Under the pieces are notes generated by a model, which was not told the origin of the DNA, did no database searches, and was given only the letters and a program-made list of their open reading frames with translations. A stretch of DNA of 64,000 nucleotides, taken from positions 29,873,080 to 29,937,079 of the forward strand of contig CM060849.1 in the NCBI GenBank assembly GCA_030737835.1, given 5' to 3'. Origin of the DNA: Acorus gramineus. Lineage: Eukaryota > Streptophyta > Magnoliopsida > Acorales > Acoraceae. Numbering within the stretch: position 1 is the first letter of the stretch; each line of letters starts with the position of its first letter. A program made the position numbers and the translations under genes. Below, piece after piece: positions 38,143-50,252 of the stretch.

Positions 38143-38428
38143 TGTTGTGAATATGGTGGATAACCACCACTCTCTTCAACTCCATAACCTCCCCCACTCT
38201 TCTATTCCATAACACTCCCATTATTGCCCCACTATCTCACCCTCACCTCTATAGACTTGTAACTCTCCACCTTTGGGATTCCTCTATTCACCCTATAAAT
38301 AGAGGGGTTCTCTCTTGTATTCAACTAACAAATAGTGAATAAGAATCTCTCTCTACTTCTCTTCTCTATATACTTGTGTGCTTTGTTTATATACTTTTAT
38401 GTATTCATATTCTACTTAGTTTATAACA
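38143..38428 (+). repeat. 3' LTR of copia B (286 bp)
   Basis: It is identical to the 5' LTR over the aligned part except for one substitution (C for T in TATTCCATAAC) and the absence of the 23-bp duplication. It is followed by the AAATG target duplication. Confidence 0.96.
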
Positions 38429-39110
38429 AAATGTAATATTTACGTAGGAAGTACTTCTCGATCCCTATACTTAGCAATTACAGAAATTATAATATGCCAT
38501 AATCAATTATAAAAAGTGCCAATGAAATTAACCTTAGCACACATAATTTTACATAAATGTATTGTCAAATTACAGTGATTTAATATAAATTTACAAATAT
38601 GTAAATGATCACATACAGAAACTTTATAAACAATTATAGAATGGAATTGATGATTTACATAAATCATTCACATAACAATAATGCAACAGAAACTATCATT
38701 CACATAACAACTACAACAAAAACTACCAATATAATGCCCAATGACATAAACTATCATTTACAGAACAGAAATGTAACATCATCTATCATTTACATAACAA
38801 CTACAATGGAAATTACTAAAACTATCAATTACAAAAACTATCATTTACATAACACAAATGTAATACCATAGAATTAAACTAACGACATACAACATTACAA
38901 AAATGTAATGACCAACTAAAAAAATGTATTACCAATTTACAAATAGAGATAGTTTCAATATAAAAAAATAAAGTAGCACCGGTAAAGAGCTAAAAAAAAA
39001 AAATAGAATCATATTTCAAGGGTAAATAAAAAAAAAATTGAAAGACGAAAAAAATAAAAATAAACACTGGGTCAAAGGGCATTTGAACACAAAAATATTT
39101 ACATTCAAGC

Positions 39111-42047
39111 ATTTGCACGACTAAAAATATGATTCGTCTGCACATGCCGTTTCCAACTTGCCAGACAGTCACCTTTCATTGAAAAGAGGTTTCCAACATT
39201 CACTGAGTTAATGTTACTATAATTTAATATTGATCTTGCCAGTACACCTGGCATCACAGCACTCTTGTAAATTTTGCATACATAAGCAAATTTATTTAAT
39301 TGTTATAGAAATTTACATCCATGTGAACATGAAACATCAATGACCGCACACAAATTCTTATTAAAGTTAGATCTAGAGCACAAGTACAAATACTTATATA
39401 CTCACATGAATCTAATCGTCTTCCTTGAATAAAATTTTCATCAAAATTGAACCAAATATTTTTAGAATATTCTATCACTATGTTCTTATGTAGACATTAC
39501 AGTTCTTATAAATAATTTAAATACAAATTAATTCATACAAAAGACTAAATTACATTTATAAAACTAGAATATTTTTTTATTTTCTATCTCGACATTGTTC
39601 AGAGGGGTAAAAAAAATTAAGAATAATTTAATCATTTCATGGTGTGGGTTAAAGTTAACTAAAGCAAATTGAATCATGGTTAAATTCTGTTCACAATTGG
39701 AATGTATGATGATTTTTATGAGTTTTCGGGGACTTATACATAAGTATATGTCTTTAACCCTTTATTTAAATGCCATCTAAAAAATAATGTTATATTGTTT
39801 CAATATCCCATTTTGCATCCCAGCAAATTCTGTTGAAGGTTTCTCTAGTTCCATCAATATGATTTTCTTAACACCAAAGCAGCCCAAATACCTATGAGCA
39901 TTATTACACACAATTTTTTTCACAGCCATACATACAATTTTATACATCACAATAACCATTCTGCAAGATATGTATTTCATTATTCAAGTATATATCTAAT
40001 TTAAATGTGTTTAAAATAAGTATATCCAATTTCAAAATGAATTTATACATTAGTCGAGTATATGTACATTTTATAGTAAAGCATATAAAACCAGGATAAT
40101 TGATTTAAAAAAATTAGATATGCTTGTAGACTGGCAATAGGACTATATTTACCAAACCTAGCATTATCCAATACTTAATAATGTGAACTAACCCAATGCA
40201 AAATTCCACGTAATAATGCCTTATCAAGTAATTATAAAACAAAATATGATTCACATCCATTCTAAAGTTATTTTAATCTTTGGAGGGGGAAATTATTTCC
40301 ACCCCTTTAGTTACTGACCCAACCACTTTAAAAAAATGAATATTCAATTTTTTTTGAAGGTGATGACCCCACCCCATCGAGGACAATCAATAGCAACACA
40401 GAAGAACAAGCACCAACTGGTCCTGTCCTGACCAGAGTGGACCCTCTCCAGGGGTGGTATTAACTGCCCCCATTTTTTTGATCTTTTTTAGAATTTTTTT
40501 GTCATGGAAAATGTCTGGAACAACCAATATTACAATGTTTTTTTGTACTATCGTTTTCTTAATTTTTCCTATAGGTATTTGTCAAATAAAATAAATTGTA
40601 TGCACACATTTTTTCATATAACATATACTAAGAAAAAAATATATATACTAGGTAGGTTTGCAGGAATGGCTTAGCATATCAATATTCATTTATCATTATT
40701 CCAAAAAGATAACAATATGTCATTGTAATAGCCACTAAACTAAGGTTTGGCTTTAGAAGCCCCAAGTTGAACAGACATCCAGAAGGAAGAAGGGAACTTT
40801 ATATGGAAATGTTTACTCCAACCAACCCACACTCCTTCCCCACCAGCCAAAAAACATTTAGTTGGTGGGGATAATTAGGGGGAGGAGAGGGGAAGAGGGC
40901 TCACATTACCTTTATTTTATTTTATATAGGAGCAGTGAGACTCCAATATTCTAAAGGTATAACTCTCACATTCCATTTGTCATATTCTAATAAGAACAAT
41001 TTGACAATCTAATGTAAAAAAAAATATCACCTTTCCAAGATTTAAATTCTAATTGACTTCATGAGAGATTTTGTTCAAGAATGAGAACAAGACTAAACAG
41101 ATTTAAACATACTTTTTAAAGATCAACTTAACATTTAGCCTCATTCTCTTTCCCTTCGAACACCCAAAAAAATAAAGTTCAAAATCCTATGTTATTTCAT
41201 GGATATCCTAGACAAAAAATTTTCCAACCACAAGAACTATCGAAACTAAAAACCTCTAAACGAGAATCTCTTATTGTCAACCAAAGTCATCAGACTAACC
41301 TGAGTGTTCCACTAGATGGATAATGAGGATGAACAACAAATTTACACTAATTTAGCACAATAAAAACCAATCAACCTTAATGGTCTGTCAAACATGGCTA
41401 CATAAATAGTTTGTAGTTACTGCAAGTGAATTATGTTAGTAAATATCTTATGGTAAATTTTAGAAGAGTTATACGTATGTTTATTGCATAGCCCTTGGAA
41501 CCTGCATCACATCCAACTTAACAAACCACATCAATATGTTCAATACTGCATCAACCAATGAAATCCATTTAACTGCACCAAATGAACAGGGAAAGAAGAA
41601 TTGCATTGCATACAAACATTACAGCGTCTTAAAAATATTACAGAAAAAGCTTCACGTACAGATGTATTTATATCTAAACAAGATAAGCACAACAGTTGCC
41701 CAGAAAGCAAAAGCAGCAAAGTAAAACCATCCTAACCCTCCCAGCAGACTCTTAATATAACTGGAGATCACTCGCAGGACATCACAATCTTATGACAATC
41801 AATTGACTCAAATGATCTCATACAGTATAAATTCATCTCCCTGGTGAAGATTTAAAGCTCAAGCAACAACCACAAAAAACGATGAACTCAAGCAAAGGAA
41901 GGGGGGAAACAACAGCTCAATTCCAGTTATACAAGGGTCGAATGACAACCGAAATTGAAAGAACTTGAAAATCATACATATCTGTATCTGGACTATAAGA
42001 CCAACAAAGCATTGGAAATGGCCACTCTTTGCTTCTTTCGGCTGCAC
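39111..42047. other. AT-rich spacer downstream of cyclin A1
   Basis: No gene seen. About 39690-39770 resembles the right arm of the 7803-8215 MITE (GAGTTTTCGGGGACTTATAC...ATGTCTTTAACCC), without a partner. 40300-40480 has a modest GC patch of unknown nature. 41520-42047 probably includes the cyclin 3' UTR. Confidence 0.45.
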
Positions 42048-45000
42048 TTATTTGTCGTCAAAGAACTCTGATGGTAATGAGGGTGGGCAGTATTTTTTGG
42101 CAACAAACTTGTACTGGATAGAGAAAATTAAAATCACTATGTAGGAATGGATGACAGCAAGAAAAGAAGTGTATGCTCATTCTGCTATGTTACCTTGTGC
42201 TGACTGTATTTTTCTCTGATTGCAGGTAGGCTGTTGGTAGGACTATTAAGAAAAAGACGATGCAATTCCTTGACGCATTCCCACAGTTCTGAGGGCTTAT
42301 AGAGAGTGTAATGTCCCAATGTGGCATTCTGCGACCAAGACACGGCACAATGTATTTTTTAAGTTCATTTAAATTCAAATGAAATTCTCATGATTGAAAA
42401 CTATGAAATCAGAATTGAATGAGATATACCCATGGTCTTTGTGATGGAAGCAATATAAATTTTGCGAGAAATATTGCTGATGCGGCAATAATGGATGGAA
42501 AGAAACGTAGAAAACTGTACTCAAGTAGAGATAGTTCAGCAATATAGTTTGCTAGGAATTCAAGCTGCAACGCCTGGACCTGGAAAAACAATTTGAATAA
42601 AGCAAACATTCTCCAATCAAGAGAATAGCAAATACAAAAAGATTTCAAGCAACCAGGGTTTACCTCATCAGATTCTTGAGCAACACGGACAAATCGCCTT
42701 CAAGAAAAATAATAAAGTTGAGCATGAGCAGCAGATCATACAAGGTAGATTTAAAATTTACAGTAACCTACTCAGCACAAGAACTTAAAAATTTATGAGC
42801 AGCATGAGAATTTACAGCTACCTACCGCAGGAAACACTTGGCTGTTGTAGACGACATCTCAAACATTAAGTACCTCAAGACAGAAGCCTCCATTTGCAAA
42901 ACCTGTTCAACAAACGCAGGTTATAAATCTAAAGGTTAAAGAATGCAACACTCAGTTGATGGAGATGGAAAAGAACCTCATCCTTGAAGTATGTATTATC
43001 GGTGATGTAGCAAAACTCTTCCACCTGTGGCGCACATATCTCCTCGTGTTTCCTGCACACATAATACAGCAATTCCCCAAAATTAACAACAACCAATTAA
43101 AAATTGAGTGAATAAAAAAAAGAGTTAAAAGAACAACGAATATATCTTACGCCGCTATTAACATGCAGGCAACACCCAGCAATTGTAACCGGTGCCTGTT
43201 CATCCCATTACCAGAAAGATAACGATCAATGTAATTCACCGTCAGATATAAGGTGTCAGGTACAAGCCTATATTCTTCAGCAACCTGTAAGAGCACAAAG
43301 AAGTCTAATCATGTTATATGCAAAAGAAGACCCTCAAAAAAAGTTCAATCAATCTGATCAATACCTCCACAAGCCAGTCAATTAAAATCGCACGCATGCT
43401 TGGGCTTATGTCCTTCTGAACCAACTCCATGAAATCTGTGGCAGGTCTTTTCTTGATCTGCCAGGGAACAAATGAACCATCTTTATTTATATGAAAGAAA
43501 AATAAATAACATCAAAACCAGGGATTACTGTAATTGGAGAATACTAGACATAGGAATAAGGATAAGCAAGGAAGGTGGCGTTCAGAAATTTGTATGTTTT
43601 GCTATTGGAAGAATCGTACCTGACCAAACATGTTTCCAAATGTTCTGTGTGCACTAAGCTTAACAGCGTTTATTTAATCACACACTGAAAAAAGAAGCAC
43701 CTCATTGATCTAACAAAAGTATGCTTTATTTTAAAATGCAGCCTTAAGTGAAAATCTCCTTTTCAAACCCATTTCCCTGCGCTAACAAACTAAGATATGG
43801 TTCAACCTATATTTAAATAATGATAAAGAAGTATGAAGTAGTACAGACGGGAACATCTTGTCCATGCCGGATAACACTTACACAATCTTTTAAGTACTTT
43901 AAACTCATACTGTAATTCTAGACAGAGTGTCTACAATTGTTTGGCAATGTACCTCCTTATGCATCCCATTAAGCCCACTTGAAAAAAAGTAAACTCCCTT
44001 GAAAATCATAGAATCGAGTTTGGAATTTCCATCATTGGATGAATAGTAAACTCAAAATAGCTCTTAATTCACTTGTACTCAGTTCTCATTCAAACACTCT
44101 CCTGTGTGTCCAGAAATGAAAGGAAGCATAAACCTCATTCTTTTTTTCTTTTTTTTGGTGAAATGGCACAAGTGGGATAAGCCTTCATTCTTGCCAATAG
44201 GCATAGTTATAGAGCATAAATCTTTGGCTTCATTTTATGATGTGCAGTCTCAAGCATACCCTGTATCTGAGTTTGTGGTCACGTCTGAAACTCCTTGTCC
44301 ATGTCAAATCCAATACTCATCCATCCCTTACACATATATTAGAAATTCAGAGGTGCCACGTACAACACTCTTCATCTGTGCCAAGCAATGACAAATACAT
44401 CCATTGCATTTTTACATTGGACAAAATACACAAACACGTTCATACAGAAATCTTATACTCATACTTCTGAAACAAACATTTTAACCAACAATAAATCCTC
44501 AAAAAAAAGAAAAGAAAAGGAAAAGAAAAAAAAAAACTTTGGAAGACAAAGTTAAATAACTTAATTATAGGAGTGCAACTTTTATATCTTACTTCATCGA
44601 GAAATATGAGCTATGGGTTGAAATTTTAGACTAATGAGGATGAGAAAAACAAAGCCACACTTGAAAAAGGTGAACATCCACATTGGGCTTCAACTTGGCC
44701 ATATCCAAATTTTGTGCACTCGTGCTTATGTTTACTCCAAATTCTAGTGAGAAGAAGAGTCAACATACAATGGTTCTCTTTATTTTTTATAATTAATTTT
44801 AAAAATGATTTAATGCATGCACCAGGGAAAAGATGCCTAATTTCATTGTTATATTTAAATATAAGAATAAGAAAACAATTTATATAAGAAATGATGGGAA
44901 GAAAGCCATGGGAAATTCACAACTTCACCATATATAATAGAGAGATGGAGGGGATATTACTATCTTAAGTAGATGTGCACAAAGCAGAAGATAAATGAGA

Positions 45001-46860
45001 AAATCACCTCTTTTTCACGTAAGAACTCATAAATATCACAAACAATTGTTGCACACAGTTGTGGGTCATCACAATTCTCATCAACATCAATAATAGGATC
45101 AGAAGTTTCCATCCCTGCAAAGATATCTCTCTTGCACAGATTATCTGAAAAAAAAAACATAAGATCAGGGAACTAGGAAACATAACACAAGAAGTCTATA
45201 AATAGTTAACTGAACACAGGGTGTCAACTCCATGACACTCATAGGTTAAGACACGGTAAAATATGAGTAAAAACTAACACCTGTTGCATCTTTGTTTTCT
45301 GTAATCTGAAGATTTTGCTGTGTTTTCCTCTCCAAAGAAGCCAATAATGCTGCATCACCACTGTCTATGTATTCAACATCAGGACTTTTTATAGAATCAC
45401 ATGTTGACATAGTTTCATCCATAGAAACAGAAAGTCCATCAGATTTACAAGGAGACATTTTTGAGCTACATGAAACCGGACCAAGTCGGGTGATGGAAAT
45501 TGAGGTGGGTCCATCATTTTTTGGCAGTGATGTATCTTTGCAAGGGACAGCAACTGCTGGTGTTGAAGTGGAAGAGCCAACAGAAGATTTCCGGTTGAAG
45601 CCTTTATCTCGAGCTTGTGAGATGGGCCCCTTTTTTGATTTGGAAATTGTGCTTGCAGGAAGCACCTGAAAAGAAAATTTAATCAACCCAACACAGACAT
45701 GATCAATAGAACCAATTAATCCATTTTACAGATGTGATGCACAAATTCAAAGTGCACATTTCATGTTCAAAATACAATCTTATTATTCAATAAGACAAAG
45801 GAAGGCTAGTTCCAGCTTTAAAATAAATTAATACAACACTGGAAGAATCCCAAACATACTCCCCAAAAATTATTAGAAATGATGGGTGCAAGAAAAAAAA
45901 TTACTTTCATGTTGGGTATAACCTTAGTAGACCAAAATGAAAAAGGTTAAGCTGGATCAATTAAATTCAAAGAGAATAGGGGAAGAACAGAGTTCTTAAA
46001 CATCCAATGGTATTTTTCAGTTCTCAATGTATCAACAAAATCATTCTAAGTGTCCAAAAATATAACAAATTATCTTTATTTTACAAATCGGAACACGCTC
46101 ATACACACTTCATGTTAATAAAGCAATCGTATAATCAAAATAAGATAAAAAGAAGCTACTCCCAACATCAAATCAAAATTGTTCAATATTTTTTTCTCAC
46201 AAACCCAACATTCAAAAATTCCACGAACATATTTTAACAGCAATCTATTGACAACTAAAGGCAGAGATGATTGAATTGCAAGGATATAAAAAATATTATT
46301 AGGCATTTATTGTATTGATGGGTGCAGTGAAAAAAAAAAAAACATTTTCATATTGGGCATAATATTAGTAGAACAAAAAAAAAGATTTGATGAATCAATT
46401 AAATTCAAATTTAACAGTTTAAGAACATATTCTTTAAAACCCAACATTATTTTTCAGTCCCAATTTATCAAATAATTAGTTCAACATATTTAAATAACTG
46501 TGAAACACAAACTGAACAAATAGACTTGTACAGAATAAAAAAAATCTTTCACAAAAACAAAAGTAACACAAAAACCCAATAACAAAATCAAACAAAACCC
46601 AATAATAAAATCAACAAAACCAAAACCTAAAAAAAAAAAATCGAAAATCGGACCTGCTTTTGCTTGGCCGCGGAAGAACGAGTGGGGTACCGGCTCCCCC
46701 CGATGGACTGGTTGGTGATGTTTCCGAGGGCGACCCTCTTCTTCGCCTGCTGCGCCGGGACCGCCGCCGTCTTCGCCGACTCCGTCGCCGGTCTCTTCGT
46801 GGCGGCCGCCGTGGACGACGAAGAGGCGGAGATCGAGGACCTCCGATTCATTCCAGACAT
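42048..46860 (-). CDS. CYCA1: A1-type cyclin
   Basis: Regulatory subunit of cyclin-dependent kinases in S/M phase and meiosis. Eleven exons (minus): 46860-46654, 45665-45281, 45144-45008, 43457-43365, 43284-43151, 43052-42977, 42902-42826, 42697-42664, 42579-42430, 42328-42194, 42113-42048. All are GT-AG with consistent phase, giving 497 residues, normal for CYCA1. The N-terminus is Ser/Ala/Lys-rich with a destruction box RVALGNITN (42-50). The cyclin N fold starts near [11 protein letters not shown]; the signature is [12 protein letters not shown] (264 on), followed by [20 protein letters not shown] and [20 protein letters not shown]. The C-terminal cyclin fold has [39 protein letters not shown] and ends [20 protein letters not shown]. 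No damage is visible. The start is the first ATG of the leader-proximal exon; a second ATG lies three codons on. Confidence 0.97.
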
Positions 46861-47038
46861 GACAGATCCAGGGAGACCAAATTTGAAAAAAAAAAAAAAC
46901 TAATTTTTCGAAAGACTTGATTGATTGTTTAGGACAAGAAAGCGAAATCAAAGGAAGAAATGATTCGGGGTATTTGAAGATGGAGAGAAACAGACAGAGA
47001 GAGAGAGTGAGAGGGTTCGTTTTGAAATTCGGGAAGAT

Positions 47039-47050
47039 CCGACCGTTGAT
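47039..47050 (-). promoter_or_regulatory. MSA-like AACGG core upstream of cyclin A1
   Basis: The minus strand reads TCAACGGTCGG about 180 bp before the cyclin ATG. AACGG is the core of the mitosis-specific activator element bound by three-repeat MYB factors at plant B-type and some A-type cyclin promoters. One core alone is weak evidence. Confidence 0.35.
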
Positions 47051-47263
47051 TAGGCGAGGATCTCGATAAAGGGGGGGCCACGCGTGCCGAGCCCGCTCTT
47101 TCGGTGGCTGATTGTAATTTGAATTCGAAATTCGGATTTAACCGTGGTTGGGGGAGTCCGCATTTATATTAACCGTGGTTAAGTATTTGTGGAAAGCGGA
47201 AGAAGGTGCGTGGATCCGATTGTTTTATGGGCCAAGAATTGGGCCTCATTTTAAAATGACTTA

Positions 47264-47643
47264 CTCTTAACACTGTTTGTTTCGGTTTATAATTATACCA
47301 CCAAATGTAGGTACAGCAGTGAAATAATAAATGATTTTGTGTTTGGCTGTATTTTGAATTATTCTAGTTGAAAAATGTACTAATAAATTTTTTGTTATTT
47401 AGATAAAATGTGAATAAAGTGTGGATAGGAGATTTATAAAAAGTGAAAGAATGATGATAGTTAATTTGATATGTGATTTATAAGAGGTGATAACAGTTGA
47501 TTTAACGGTAGACATATATATTCTTTTAGTAGAATAACCTAAAATAACTTTAATTCCAATGGTTGACTGGAATTCATATACTACTTTATACCAGTTTATT
47601 CTAACATAGGTTATCCTATAATATTCACTACATTCAAACATTA
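47264..47643. mobile_element. MITE upstream of cyclin A1
   Basis: The left end TAACACTGTTTGTTTCGG and the inverted right end TAATGTTTGAATGTAGTG flank AT-rich sequence with an internal GATTTATAAGAGGTGATAA motif. The same internal motif occurs at about 58917-58935, in a related copy that is cut off by the MITE at 59041. Confidence 0.6.
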
Positions 47644-50202
47644 ACCCCCCGTTTAGATTGAGGAATTGAGTTATTTTGGATAGATAATTGTATCAGTATA
47701 GATAACAATTCTATAGGAATAAGAGTTTTTCTGTTTGGTTGTGTTTTTTATTATTCTCATTGAAAAACGTAAGAATAAAGGTTGAGTTGTTTGGTTGATA
47801 AAGAATAAAATATAAATAAAGTGTAAAAAAGTTGATTTGACATGTGGACCCTTGAGAATAAATAAACTGAGTATAGTTTATCTTACCCCCGGTTTGGGAA
47901 GTGAAATTGCCTTATTCAGCCCTGATAATTATACTGAAATAGATAACAATGTTTGATAGAATAACGCTATCCGTGTTTGGTTGTATTTTTTGTTATTCTT
48001 ATTGGGAAACGTAAAATTCATATTTTTGCCCCCCGTATGGCATGAAACATAAGGCAAGAATAATGAAGAATAGATGAGAATATCTAAAAAAAGTTGTTTG
48101 TTTTGATAGAATAAACCCCGATAGTTATGTCTGGATAAGCTAAGATAAGGCCTGATAACTATTCTAAGGAAATGGTGGAATTGCTTATCAAGGCTTATCT
48201 ATGCCAATAGATAAAAATACACTTCTTTGTCATTTTAAAAAAATTATCTCACTTAACAGACTCACATAGATTTCAAAAACTATCACATCTATCAAATCAA
48301 TCATATATCTCTCACACTATTCCCAGGGGTATAATTGTCATTTAAGAAATCATAAACTCTTATTCATCACTTATCAACCATTTATCATCATTTTATCCAA
48401 GGTGAACCAAACAACAAAAAAGTCATTTTTACGTTTCTCAATGAGAATAACAAAAAAGATAACCAAATAAAAAGTTGCTTATTCAGCCTGGATTGTTATC
48501 TATCCCAGTATAACTATCGGGAGCGAATAACCTAATGTCACACCACATACGGGGGTTTGGTGTTTGATTAACTGAGAATAAACTGTGAATAAATGGTTGA
48601 TAAGGGATGGATAAGGAGTTATTATTTTCAAAATGTCAACTTTGCCCCTGAAATATAAGTTGTTGTTTGGTATATAGTTGATAGATATATATCAACCCAT
48701 GATGAATTTATTTAAATCTGAACCGTCCATCTTATGTAATATTTTATGGTGGACCTTTAAATATTTTTTACAACTACTCTATGTATGCTTAGTTTTTTTA
48801 TGGTAAGCTTTTACACCTGTATTATTAATAAGAGAATGAAAATCTAAAGCAAGTAAATAAACAAAATGATCCGAGACCACGGACCCACTTAATTAAAAAA
48901 AGTAAAACCAAATATTCTGATAGTGGGTAAAAAAAAAAAAGTTATTTGAGGCAAAGAAAACCAGGATGAAGGCTAATAACCATCAGTGAGCCAAAGACAA
49001 CAATATCTATCCACTTACACATATAATCCACTTTCTAATTATCCCCAATAAACCAAAACAGGAATCCTCAATAATCATCTTTGTTAGTATGAGCAATTGA
49101 GAAAAATAAATTGAATTCCATATGAATAAAAAATTTCAAATCACTTTCCATAATCAATCTAACACATTTTATATCCATCAATATATGATAAAAAACACCA
49201 TAAATTCAAAACCTACAAATTAAAATACATGAAGAACAATAATAATTATGAACTTACACAATGGTGGATCCCCGGCTGTAATTAATGATGACCTAAAAAT
49301 ATGAGTGATTATGGATTCATAGAAACTAAATCAGCATTGATTTAAAAGAGAAGAAAACTACAACAAACAAATACCATACAACAACAATTTCATGGATCCA
49401 AAAATCAGACCAGAAGATCAAATATGAGATCCAAGACACCCTAGCTACCCCTTTGGTTTGTTCTTCTATGCCACCGGATGGTCGTCGCCGGATAGTTTGA
49501 GCCGTTCCGATTCAACTCCGTCAACGGGAGGACGACCTGCACCGTCGTCGACCGGAAGACCTCCTGATCCCGTGCTACGACATGGAGACCTCCACCCCTT
49601 CGTCTTCTCTCGCGCCGACGCAGCCCAGTCCCCGAGCTTCGACTTCGACCTATTTGTCGCGCAGCGTCAAAGACCCCCATCCAGTTCGAGCCTTTCCGGT
49701 TCAACTCCATCGGACGACCTGCACCGCCGTCGACGGCGGTCTCAAGATGAAGAGACGAGGTGAGGGAGATGAGGGCGAGGGAGATGAAGTTGATGGGATG
49801 ATGGATGTACACGTGGAAGCAGATGCAAAATAAGAAGAGGGGATTTCGGACGGTCAGGATTAAGTCAATTTTTTTTTGTATTTTGGACGGTTGTGATGGA
49901 TGCAGAGTGAACTGATCCACTTATCAGATGGTGGTTAATAAAGATGGGTGTATCATTGGGGTTTGTTAAAGTAAGCGAGAGAATATTTTTGTAATGATGG
50001 TGAGGGGTATTTTTATTCTCAGGAATAGATAAGCCCTGATAAGCTATTCTCATCTTTTAGTGGAATTGTTATCAGACCTTATCATAGCTTATCCAAACAT
50101 AACTATCAGGGTTTATCCGCACCAAACAAAAGGCGAATAAAGGCTATTCTGATGTTATTCACCCTTATTCTCTATTTATGTTGGTTCCCAAACGGGGGGT
50201 TA
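47644..50202. mobile_element. Interleaved cluster of CCCCCGTTTGG-type TIR elements
   Basis: Left-type ends start at 47644, 47886 and 48029. Right-type ends finish at about 48553 and 50202. The arm at 47886-48020 pairs with 48425-48553, and the arm at 48029-48230 pairs with about 49990-50202 over roughly 200 bp. The pairs overlap rather than nest. There is no transposase ORF. About 49441-49833 is GC-rich foreign-looking sequence. Confidence 0.65.
49441..49833. other. GC-rich segment inside a TIR element, possibly captured host sequence
   Basis: GC content rises abruptly relative to the AT-rich element. Open frames exist on both strands, but neither resembles a family I know. A direct repeat of about 50 bp lies at about 49503-49556 and 49688-49739 (sharing GACGACCTGCACCG). 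It may be captured exon or leader DNA, as in Pack-type elements. Confidence 0.45.
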
Positions 50203-50252
50203 GGTGTTACTTAGAATTGTTATACTCTCTTATACTTGTTTTGTTATATATG

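Larger units (their letters stand above)
34009..38428 (+). mobile_element. Ty1/copia LTR retrotransposon B, young and gag-less
   Basis: LTRs 34009-34317 and 38143-38428 begin TGTTGTGAAT and end TATAACA. The target-site duplication AAATG is exact (34004-34008 and 38429-38433). A polypurine tract CAAGGGGGAG precedes the 3' LTR. The element is 4420 bp. Pol begins 39 bp after the 5' LTR, so no gag is present. The LTRs show one substitution plus a 23-bp length difference, indicating recent insertion. It landed just 3' of the LINE poly(A). Confidence 0.97.
32127..39110. mobile_element. Possible TIR element split by nested LINE and copia insertions
   Basis: The left end (GCTCAAATACCCTTGTACC then T-rich, 32135 on) resembles the inverse of about 38990-39085 (minus: GTTCAAATGCCCTTTGACCC then T-rich). 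The remaining interior pieces (32280-32780 and 38434-38985) are similarly AT-rich, with many short 'tacataac/tacagaaa' motifs. This fits one AT-rich element opened by the insertions between them, but the arm match is weak. Confidence 0.4.

Noticed and set aside
46660..46920. Plus-strand frames opposite cyclin exon 1
   Set aside because: They are shadows of the GC-rich, Ala/Ser-rich first cyclin exon.
49458..49920. Open frames of 83-159 codons as a real gene
   Set aside because: They are in conflicting frames on both strands within a transposon, with no family resemblance; reported only as possibly captured sequence.
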